Both the position numbers and the translations under genes were made by a program. DNA of 53,474 nt from a virus: positions 1 to 53,474 of IMG/VR virus record IMGVR_UViG_3300021519_000014; one strand, written 5' to 3'. Positions 46,138 through 53,474 of this stretch are shown in pieces. The notes under the pieces were generated by a model. The model was given only the letters and a program-made list of their open reading frames with translations, searched no databases and was not told the origin of the DNA. Every line of letters starts with the position of its first letter. Within the stretch, counting starts at the first letter, position 1.

Positions 46138-47697
46138 TTATTTCTTATGCTTCTGGATCGCGATCTTCTCGATGCGGCCCATGCCGCCCAGAGCGCCTGC
46201 GTCCATGTCCTTGTAGGAGCGCGCGCGGCCGCCTGACAGGCGCCCCACACGCTTGCCGTGCTCGATCTCGACCTTCTCCAGACGTCCCATGCCGCCCAGA
46301 GCGCCCGCGTCCATGTCCTTGTAGGAGCGGTAGGCGCGGCCGCCGCTCTTGCGCGGCATCGGGGGCATTCCCGGCGGGCCACCCATCGGCGGCATGCCCG
46401 GGGGCGGGCCGGGCGGCGGCATCGGCATCGGGGGCATGCCCGCGCCCATGCCCGGGGGAGCAATCGGCGGGACAGGCATCGGCGACGGCGTCGGCATCTT
46501 GGGCATCATCGCCTGCTGATCGTCGGGCTTGCCGGCGTTGATCGAGATGACGATGTTGGTCTTGCCCTTGGTGCGGCCGCCGCTCTTGCGCGCTTTGCGG
46601 TACGAATTAGCCTTTTCATCCCACTCTTCAAGATTCTCACGTTTTGGGTCATCCGTGCTGCGCGCGGCCTCCCGCATGGCATCATCGTGATCCTTTGCGC
46701 CGATCATGATATGGCCGTACCGGCCCTTCAGGCGGTAAGACTTCAGCCCTTTGTCGGCTAGCGGGCGGTCCTGCATACTACCGCCGTCGGCCTTCGGCAT
46801 GCGGCCGCCGGTGGGGCGTGTGCCGCCGTAGTAGGTGCCGCCGCCCTTGGCCTTCATGGGCATCATCGTGCCGCCCGGCGGGCTCGTCTTGTCGCCCTGA
46901 CCTTCGGGAGGGCCCTTACCCGTCTGGAGCTTCTGCCAGTCTTCGTACTTGGTCTCGGGCGCCGCGCGCTCGCGGGGTCCTAACATCGTGGACGCTCGCT
47001 GCCCCGGCCCCATCAATGCCTGTTTTGTGAGGCTGTCTACGTCCATGCCGCCGCCGTCCTGCTTCTTGGTGCGGCCGCCCTTCGTGTAGCGGCCTGCGAT
47101 GCGGCGCCCCGACGGGGGCAGCGGCGTGTTGGACACGTCGCGCGGCATCGGCTGCTTCTCAGCGTCCGCGGCCATTTTCTCAAAATTGGCTATCTGGTAA
47201 GGCGTCATCTTGGCGTTGGGGTCCATCTTGCCGCCGTCGGCCTTCTTGGTGCGGCCGCCCTTCTTCAGCTTGATGTCCTCGTGCTTGCCGCCGTGCATGT
47301 GTTCGTCATGCTGGCGGAATGCCTTCTTGACCAGCTTCTTGTCCTGCTCGACGTCGCCGCCGCTCTTGTAGCCGCCGACATGGGCGTCGCCGCCCTCGCG
47401 TGCGAGGTTCGCCTTCTTCACGTTGCGATTGATCAGGTCCGTCACCAGCGAGCGGCCGCCGCCCTTACGCTGCTTGCGGTCGGCGCGCATGGCGGTGGGG
47501 CTGCCCTCAATGACCTTGCCGCCCTTCCTGTAGGCGCGGCGCGTCAGGGGGCGCATGCCCGTCTTCATGTCGGTGTTCATCATCTCGGGCGGCGACCAGC
47601 TCGACGCGTCGACCTTGGTCTTCGGATCGCCCTTGCCGCCCATGCGGGAGGCCTTGGCCTTCATGGCCGCGCGTGCGGCCTTCGACATCTCACTCAT
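46138..47697 (-). CDS. Basic repeat-rich protein with KSGGR/KADGG motifs, 519 residues
   Basis: Lys/Arg/Gly-rich, with repeated KKGGRTKKADGG-type motifs (at least eight GGR/GGK copies) and a Pro/Met/Gly segment (MPPMGGPPGMPPMPRKSGGR). Near the C-terminus two copies of the unit SYKDMDAGALGGMGR(L/I)EK occur. The composition fits a DNA-associated internal head protein. It begins next to the polyvalent gene's stop. No enzyme motif is seen. Confidence 0.6.
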   Translation of the reverse strand: MSEMSKAARAAMKAKASRMGGKGDPKTKVDASSWSPPEMMNTDMKTGMRPLTRRAYRKGGKVIEGSPTAMRADRKQRKGGGRSLVTDLINRNVKKANLAREGGDAHVGGYKSGGDVEQDKKLVKKAFRQHDEHMHGGKHEDIKLKKGGRTKKADGGKMDPNAKMTPYQIANFEKMAADAEKQPMPRDVSNTPLPPSGRRIAGRYTKGGRTKKQDGGGMDVDSLTKQALMGPGQRASTMLGPRERAAPETKYEDWQKLQTGKGPPEGQGDKTSPPGGTMMPMKAKGGGTYYGGTRPTGGRMPKADGGSMQDRPLADKGLKSYRLKGRYGHIMIGAKDHDDAMREAARSTDDPKRENLEEWDEKANSYRKARKSGGRTKGKTNIVISINAGKPDDQQAMMPKMPTPSPMPVPPIAPPGMGAGMPPMPMPPPGPPPGMPPMGGPPGMPPMPRKSGGRAYRSYKDMDAGALGGMGRLEKVEIEHGKRVGRLSGGRARSYKDMDAGALGGMGRIEKIAIQKHKK

Positions 47698-50600
47698 TTA
47701 TTTTCTCCGTGTTATCGCGAGCGCACGCTCGACAATGTTGGTTGCGCGCCCACCGCGTTTAAAGTCGCCCGAGCCGGTGCCGTCGCCGCCCAGTATCTCG
47801 GTCGGTGAGGGTCCGTAGTTCGTCTGGTAGTACGGCATTGCATCGGCGGCGGGTTGTACCGGCGCGACGGCGGGTGCGGGCGCGGCGACCTTCGGGGTCG
47901 TCGGGAACATCTCTTCGTAGGTCTTGCCGTTCAACGCATTATACATCAGGGCACGGCTGGCATCGTTGGGGGCATCCCCTCTCGCCTGCGCATCCATGCG
48001 CTGGTAGGCCCCGTAGGGGGCCCGCTGCGGCATGGCCTGCTGCTGCTGCGGGGCCTGCGCTGCGACCTGCCGGTTGAGGTCGCTGAAGGCCCCCCGCAGG
48101 TTCTGCTGGAGCTGTTCGACGCCGCCGCCGGGTGTGTAGCCGGCGCGGCGATTAGCTACTTCGCGTGTGGGTGCACGGCCGGATCGCGTCGAAACATAGG
48201 GGGCAAATCCTCCTCTTGCTCGGCCGACAGGCGCGAGGGCGGCTTGCCCGCGTACAAGAGGTTCAGAAAGTGCTCCCTGTCCAGCGGGACTTTGGTTGCC
48301 CTCATCAGGTCCAGAAGACCCTCCCACGAACCATGTCGGGGCTGGGATGCCGTGGGGGGCTGATAGATTGACGATGCGCTGCTGGGCTTCATGTTGGTCT
48401 ATCTTTCCGTTGCGGTATTGCTTCCAGACATCGGTCACACGCGCATTATGCGCGGGGGTCTTGGCGGTGTCGGGAAAGAGCCCTCGCACCGCTTCCCACG
48501 TAATCGACTGCATTTCGCGTGGCAGGATACCACGCGACGCCGCCGCCTTGCGATATGCATCTGCGTACAGTGGGTACGTGCCTTGGATGCCGGTCATCGC
48601 CGTCCCGCGCGCGGCGGGCAACCCGACGCCGGGGTGGTTGGCGAAGTTGTGGGCCACTTCTAGAGAGTTGCCCGATAACGGGCGCAACAACCCCGCCGCT
48701 ACAGCGTGCGTGTCGATGGTGACGTCGCCGTGAGGGGACTGCGGCGCCAGAATGTTGTTGTAGAAGTTACGGACTTTATGCTTCTCGCCCATCAGCTGAG
48801 AGAGCGCCTCCGGGTTTCCCGCGTTCTCAATAGCTTGAATAGCTTTTCCGATTTCCGTGAGCGACCCCCACCCAACCTTTGCCTTCGCGCCTTTGGCGGT
48901 GGCCACGAAATCGCCGTCTCCGCCTTCCGGTGTAATGATGCGATGCGCCGGGTCGCTGTGCGCTTCGTCGTGCATCCTGATCCATAGCGCCTTGGCCTGC
49001 GCCTTGGCTGCTGGCGACAGGTCAAGGCCGTCAAGATCCGCCAATGAGCGGCCATTCATAAGCTGCCGCACGCCTTCATACGCCGGTTTGTTGAGCGACG
49101 GGCGCGACGTGAACGTCTTGGCCATCTTGTCGTCGAAGGCGAAACCCTTGTAAAAATTTTCGTTGCCGCGCATGGCGTTAAGGACGCGCTCGGCCAGCGA
49201 GACGTTCTGGTACCAATCTTTCTGCGGTGACAGCGCGGCCAGTGCGCCCGCGATGCTATGATCCGGCAAGCCGTACTTCTGCGACCAACGGTCGGTGATT
49301 GCCCGCGCGCCGTCGTACCAGAGCTTGCTGCGCTGCCGGATGTGCTCGGGCACCGCGTCGTGCAGGGCCAACAAGTTGTCCGTCACGTGGTTTATAAAAG
49401 CATCGGCTACTTTGTCGTGGTTTTTATACCCCGCAACTTTGGCGGTCGTGTTTGGATACGCGCGCACCAAATCAACATTTGAACGGAATACATCAGGTGT
49501 TTGTTTCATAGATGCCACATCAACAATGTGGCGTTCACCTGCGGTGGGGGTGTGTTTCTTGCTAGTGATCAACCGCGTAGGAATCCACGCTGGGTGGTCG
49601 CCTGTGGCTTCGCCACCGTCAGCGTAACGCTGGTGCACCCCTACATCTCCGCCGCGCTTGAATGAGTTGAAGCCGTTGGCCTTGATGCTGTCGCGCATCT
49701 GCGGCGTGACGTCGAGGCTGTGAAGTCGAGATACGTCAGTCGTGGATGGGCGGTAGTTGGACGGCGTCACCAAGTCGTCGCGCTCTTCATCGGTCAACTC
49801 TTCAAAGGGGCGCGAGGACTGCATCTCGTGCGCGTGCAGGTTGACCTTCGCCTGCGGGTCGTGCTGCTGCGCGAGGGCCTGCAGGCGCTTCGGGAGGATG
49901 TTGTCGTAGTAGCCGCGCATGCCCTCGCCGCCGACCTTCAAGCCTTCGCCCTCAAGCTCGTGGTAGAACTCGCCGCCCAGCTTGCCGCGACCCTCGTAGC
50001 GTTGCATCCCCTGCTTCAGGATCCGGTCGGCGGCCTCCTTGCCGATGTGCTTCGACAGGTCCTCTGGCTTCACGTTCTCATGTTCGACGCCTTGGTTGTC
50101 GTGCGTCGTCGCGTGAAGGTAGCCGAGGTCGGGATAATACTGGATGTTCTTGACCTGACTGCTCAGGTCGTACCGCTTGTTCTGCTCGTCGCCCGGCGTG
50201 ACGACGATCTTGTCGTAGCCGCCGTGCGCGGCCTCGTGCAGGACGCGCTTCAGCGCGAGGTCGGTCCACTTCTGGGTGTTGTCGACGTAAGGACCAGAAG
50301 GAACGCCCTTGTCGCCCTTCGCCGCCATAACATCAATCTGGCGCTGCAATGCTTCGTGCTCTTCTGCAGTGCTAGTAGCATCGCGGCGGTGCAGCAAATC
50401 TTGAAATTTTGCCTCGTTGTCAAATCCGCGTTCACGGCCCTGCTGGCCCCAGTCGCTCTGGGCTTCCTCAAGGTGGAGGATCTTCTCGCCGTTCGGGCCT
50501 TTACGGTCGGACATGCGGACGTGCGCGAGGACGTTAGGCTCGTCCCAGTGGCCGGATTTGTAGTTTTGCGTGCCGTGTCTGGCTTTGAGTTGCGTCAACT

Positions 50601-51255
50601 CTTCGCCAGCCTGCATAGCTTCCCGCTCGCGTAGATCGTGGTCTGCACGAGACGTTTGCGAATTGCCGCCGAGTTGATCAAGTAGTGAAGCATCGAACGC
50701 GGCAAGTGCTTGCTTGTGGCGTGCGCGCGCGGCGTCTACCGCGGGATGGTCTTTTGAAGGCGCGTGCAGCAGCACCTCGCGGTAGTTCTCGCCGCCGGGT
50801 AGCGCGGTCTTCTCTTCGCCGTATCGACGCAGCGCCGATTGCTCGTCGTCCCCAGTGTAGACCGTCTCCTGCAGCGGGGCGGCATTGTCCTCAAGGTGCT
50901 TGATCACCTCCTCTCGGGGAAGGGCCTTCGAGCCCAGCGTGTCGAACTTGGAGTGCTTCAGCTCATCGGGCTTGATGCCCGGCATCGCCGCGTACTGCTG
51001 CGGCGTCGCCTTGGCCTGTCCCTTGGACTTGATGATCTTGGCCGCGCCGCTGTAGAGCTTGAAGGGCGGGACCTTGCCGCCTTCGGCATAGCCCGACGGG
51101 CCGATGTACTTGCCGCCGCCGGGGCCGCTGTAGCCGCCGCCGCCGGGCGACGGGTCCATGCCCCCGCCGGGCCCCGGGTAGATGTTGGCCACTCGCCGCA
51201 GCAGGGCGCGCTGGTCGCGGGCGATCATCGTCGCGCGTCGAATGTTATCAGCCAT
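47698..51255 (-). CDS. Large polyvalent-type virion protein, 1185 residues
   Basis: Residues 1-60 are Gly-rich. About 225-340 include GEKILHLEEAQSDWGQQGRE then DNTQKWTDLALKRVLHEAAH and GGYDKIVV, a domain common to polyvalent phage and plasmid proteins. About 545-980 form a second conserved domain (AGALAALSPQKDWYQNVSLA, then VTIDTHAVAAGLL and REMQSITWEAVRGLF), which may be a DUF7178 or HhH-glycosylase-like fold. The C-terminus ends KRGGRATNIVERALAITRRK. It overlaps the portal stop by 8 bases. It may be injected to protect phage DNA; this is inference. Confidence 0.6.
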   Translation of the reverse strand: MADNIRRATMIARDQRALLRRVANIYPGPGGGMDPSPGGGGYSGPGGGKYIGPSGYAEGGKVPPFKLYSGAAKIIKSKGQAKATPQQYAAMPGIKPDELKHSKFDTLGSKALPREEVIKHLEDNAAPLQETVYTGDDEQSALRRYGEEKTALPGGENYREVLLHAPSKDHPAVDAARARHKQALAAFDASLLDQLGGNSQTSRADHDLREREAMQAGEELTQLKARHGTQNYKSGHWDEPNVLAHVRMSDRKGPNGEKILHLEEAQSDWGQQGRERGFDNEAKFQDLLHRRDATSTAEEHEALQRQIDVMAAKGDKGVPSGPYVDNTQKWTDLALKRVLHEAAHGGYDKIVVTPGDEQNKRYDLSSQVKNIQYYPDLGYLHATTHDNQGVEHENVKPEDLSKHIGKEAADRILKQGMQRYEGRGKLGGEFYHELEGEGLKVGGEGMRGYYDNILPKRLQALAQQHDPQAKVNLHAHEMQSSRPFEELTDEERDDLVTPSNYRPSTTDVSRLHSLDVTPQMRDSIKANGFNSFKRGGDVGVHQRYADGGEATGDHPAWIPTRLITSKKHTPTAGERHIVDVASMKQTPDVFRSNVDLVRAYPNTTAKVAGYKNHDKVADAFINHVTDNLLALHDAVPEHIRQRSKLWYDGARAITDRWSQKYGLPDHSIAGALAALSPQKDWYQNVSLAERVLNAMRGNENFYKGFAFDDKMAKTFTSRPSLNKPAYEGVRQLMNGRSLADLDGLDLSPAAKAQAKALWIRMHDEAHSDPAHRIITPEGGDGDFVATAKGAKAKVGWGSLTEIGKAIQAIENAGNPEALSQLMGEKHKVRNFYNNILAPQSPHGDVTIDTHAVAAGLLRPLSGNSLEVAHNFANHPGVGLPAARGTAMTGIQGTYPLYADAYRKAAASRGILPREMQSITWEAVRGLFPDTAKTPAHNARVTDVWKQYRNGKIDQHEAQQRIVNLSAPHGIPAPTWFVGGSSGPDEGNQSPAGQGALSEPLVRGQAALAPVGRARGGFAPYVSTRSGRAPTREVANRRAGYTPGGGVEQLQQNLRGAFSDLNRQVAAQAPQQQQAMPQRAPYGAYQRMDAQARGDAPNDASRALMYNALNGKTYEEMFPTTPKVAAPAPAVAPVQPAADAMPYYQTNYGPSPTEILGGDGTGSGDFKRGGRATNIVERALAITRRK

Positions 51256-53474
51256 CAGGCTTCGCCTTCAGCGCCGCCAGCATGCGCTCGTGGCCGTGCT
51301 GCGCCTCGCGCTCGGTCGTCGCGTGCGCCTGCGCCGTCTTGGTCTTCATCAGGTCGCCCACCAGCTTCAGGTTGGCCTCCTGCAGGCTCGTTTGCCGTTC
51401 GAGGTCGCGGTTCTCGTCTTCCTTGAGCGCACGCTCCTGCTTGAACTGCACGTCCTTGGCGTTCGATGCGACCTCGGCCGCCTTCAGGGCCAGCTCTTGG
51501 CTCTTGTCCTCGGGCGGCGCCAGCCCCGTCGGGGGCTTGCTGGCCTCGATCTGCAGCTTGGCCTGCCCGAGCTGGCCCTCCTGCTGCAGTTTCGCCTGCT
51601 CAAGCTGCATCTTGCCGGCGTCGGCCTGCGCCTTCTGCTGGAGCGCCTCGCGCTTGATCTGCTGCTCGCCGTGCTTGAGCTTCAGCTCCTCCATGCCCTG
51701 CTGGACTTCCAGAGGCGGCTTGTTCATGGCCGCGGGCGGCACGAAGAACTGCTCCGGGTTGTTCCAGCCCAGCGCCTGCAGGGCCGCGGTGTCGACGGCA
51801 ATCGGGTCGTACAGGGACGGGCTCGAACTCTGCAGCTGCTTCAGGGCCATGACCTTGATGATGCGCTGCGTGTGGCTCGCCGTGTTCGGGTCGGCCTGCG
51901 GCACCAGCGACTGCGAGTACATGTCGAGCGCGTCGCGGAAGGTCTTCTCGTCCCACGCGAAGGCCGGCTTGCGGTTGCGCTGCCAGAAGCTCTCCGGGTT
52001 CTCCTTGAAGCACTTGACAAGGAGCTGGAACTCCTCGGCCTGCGCCGCGTGCATGCGCTTGTGGACGCTGTTCAGGATCTTCTGCGCCTGCTCGATCAGG
52101 GCCAGCGTCGTGCCCACCGGCGCGTCGGCGCGGCCCTCGCCGACCTGCTGCTCGCTCGTCCCGCCCAAGCGGGCGCCGGTCGTGGCGATGTTGTCGACGA
52201 GCGTCATCAGGGCCGCGCTCGGCTCCTTGTACGGGAGCGGCATGATCGCCTGACTGAGCGGCATGCCGCCCGTCTTCACGAGCGCGCCGCCGCCCGGCGG
52301 GACGCGGAAGATGTTCGTGTTCTGGCGGCCGCCGGCGTCGCTGAAGAGAAATCCGGGGAAGTTCGCGTACATGCCCGCGTCGAGCAGCTCGCGCCACGCC
52401 GCGGTGATGGCGTTCGTCGTGTTGCCGAGGATGTGCAGCAGGCCGATGGGGTAGAAGCCGAAGCCGGGCACGAACGTGTACGGGACGAACACGGGCCGCG
52501 CCTCGGGCAGCTCCGCAGTGTCCTCGTCGTAGTTGCGGACGATGGACAGGATCTGTCTGGAGCTGACGTCGAGGGTCACGCGCCACGGGATTTCGAGGCC
52601 GCTCTCCTTGCCCTTCCACTTGTGCTCGTAGCCCTTGATGTTCAGCTCGCAGTAGCACTCGTAGATTTCGCGGTCGCGGTCGTCCGGGTTCAGCGCCTCG
52701 GGCTCGACGCCCTGCTGCGACTTCTTCTCGCGCTGCGCGCTGTCCAACGTCTGCGGCATCGGCGTCGAGAGCGGCACGTCGCGGTAGGCGCCCAGAATCT
52801 GCAGGCGCTTCACCGTCGAGGGCCGCATCTGGACGCGGTGCGTCACGCGCTTGGCGCTGCGGATGTCAGTCGCCGCCGCGTTGACGATCAAGTCCTCGGC
52901 GTCAACCGTCTCGCTGATCGGCCGGTTGCGGAGCGGGCAGAAATACACCTTCTTGAACGAGAGGCCGCCGAAGCCGAGCATCAGCAGCATGCGGTCGGTG
53001 TCGGGGTAGTACTCGGACGCCGTGACCGTCAGGTAGTGGTTGAGGTCTTTCTCCAGCGCGTCGGCCATGCGGTCGGTCTGAAACGTGCCGTTGTTGTCGT
53101 CGACCCGGATCTTGACGGGGCCGTCGGTCGGGAGCAGCTCGGCGCGCGCGTTCGCCTGAAAGCGCAGCACGGCTTCGAGCAGCAGCGGGTGGCGGACGCG
53201 GTTCATGCCCTCGACCGGCGCGCCCTCGGCGGCGCCGCCGATGCCCGGCACTTCGATCTTCAGGCCCAGCAGCTTGATGCCCTGCGCGCGGTCCTCGATC
53301 CACTCCTTGCGGCTGTCGAGGTCGTCGCCGACGCCCCTGATCAGGTCGTCGGCAATGCGCGACAGCTCGGCGTCGTCGATCTTGTCGATCAGGTTGTTGA
53401 ACCAGCCGCCGGTGCCTTCCTTGGCGCTCTCTTCGACGGGCTTGCCGTCGAGGCTGATCGTGATGCTACCGTCG
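51248..53474 (-). CDS. Portal protein (partial, open at right edge)
   Basis: At least 741 residues; the start lies beyond the window. It reads through position 53251 (a GTG codon) from LIRGVGDDLDSRKEWIEDRA then QGIKLLGLKIEVPGIGG, typical of portals of P22-like phages. Then ELNIKGYEHKW, PVFVPYTFVPGFGFYPIGLL and the C-terminal coiled coil (EELKLKHGEQQIKREALQQK to about residue 660 of the visible part) follow. It forms the dodecameric DNA channel. The long Gln/Lys-rich coiled coil corresponds to the barrel domain. The terminase should be upstream, outside the window. Confidence 0.82.
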   Translation of the reverse strand, partial: DGSITISLDGKPVEESAKEGTGGWFNNLIDKIDDAELSRIADDLIRGVGDDLDSRKEWIEDRAQGIKLLGLKIEVPGIGGAAEGAPVEGMNRVRHPLLLEAVLRFQANARAELLPTDGPVKIRVDDNNGTFQTDRMADALEKDLNHYLTVTASEYYPDTDRMLLMLGFGGLSFKKVYFCPLRNRPISETVDAEDLIVNAAATDIRSAKRVTHRVQMRPSTVKRLQILGAYRDVPLSTPMPQTLDSAQREKKSQQGVEPEALNPDDRDREIYECYCELNIKGYEHKWKGKESGLEIPWRVTLDVSSRQILSIVRNYDEDTAELPEARPVFVPYTFVPGFGFYPIGLLHILGNTTNAITAAWRELLDAGMYANFPGFLFSDAGGRQNTNIFRVPPGGGALVKTGGMPLSQAIMPLPYKEPSAALMTLVDNIATTGARLGGTSEQQVGEGRADAPVGTTLALIEQAQKILNSVHKRMHAAQAEEFQLLVKCFKENPESFWQRNRKPAFAWDEKTFRDALDMYSQSLVPQADPNTASHTQRIIKVMALKQLQSSSPSLYDPIAVDTAALQALGWNNPEQFFVPPAAMNKPPLEVQQGMEELKLKHGEQQIKREALQQKAQADAGKMQLEQAKLQQEGQLGQAKLQIEASKPPTGLAPPEDKSQELALKAAEVASNAKDVQFKQERALKEDENRDLERQTSLQEANLKLVGDLMKTKTAQAHATTEREAQHGHERMLAALKAKPDG

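Noticed and set aside
1-53474. Integrase, phage RNA polymerase, tRNA genes, terminase
   Set aside because: None could be recognised in any frame; lifestyle and packaging type therefore remain open.

Overview
This window is about 53.5 kb of a GC-rich tailed-phage genome, or a prophage or metagenomic phage contig. No host chromosomal gene, tRNA, rRNA, integrase or CRISPR array was seen. The portal, the gp4/gp10-like connector and stabilisation proteins, the large internal (ejection-like) proteins and the absence of a tape measure or sheath suggest a short-tailed, podovirus-like particle. GC content, E. coli-like sigma70 promoters and strong AGGAG ribosome sites suggest a proteobacterial host; this is inference. 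The terminase was not found and probably lies beyond the right edge, upstream of the portal on the minus strand.

Layout. (1) Positions 1-987: a leftward DNA-binding protein with three helix-turn-helix repeats (open at the left edge) and a control region with a (TA)n-(CT)9-(TA)n tract and two GACA-N3-TGTC palindromes. One palindrome overlaps a near-consensus rightward promoter. (2) 988-6308: a rightward early operon of many small, tightly coupled genes, with two further promoters embedded in the 3' ends of genes and a protein carrying about 33 tetrapeptide repeats. (3) 6319-17276: replication and DNA metabolism. It holds a Dam-type methylase, a leftward SNF2-like helicase and VRR-NUC nuclease, a DUF2800 nuclease, a DUF2815 ssDNA-binding protein, an intein-containing family A DNA polymerase, a primase-helicase of the VapE type, a ParB-fold protein and small proteins. 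(4) 17097-53474: one long leftward late region. In transcription order it runs: portal, polyvalent internal protein, basic repeat protein, GroES-like protein, scaffold-like protein; terminator and candidate promoter; decoration and major capsid protein, small structural proteins, connector, fibre/esterase and lectin-like proteins; lysis cassette; second connector, tail stabilisation protein, GNAT acetyltransferase, HNH endonuclease, two large ejection-like proteins and a glycine-rich tail fibre.

The most unusual feature is in the polymerase. A 180-residue intein splits the catalytic core between motifs B and C. Within the intein, in a different reading frame, lies a 92-codon ORF clearly derived from an HNH homing endonuclease that has lost its middle. 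The intein linker is therefore the out-of-frame reading of a former endonuclease gene. Other notable points are the candidate divergent operator switch, promoters hidden in gene ends, a centrally placed S74-type chaperone domain in a 1727-residue virion protein, and a recurring Gly-Gly-(Arg/Lys) motif across late proteins.

Functions rest on motif recognition by eye. Domain boundaries are approximate and no database search was run.
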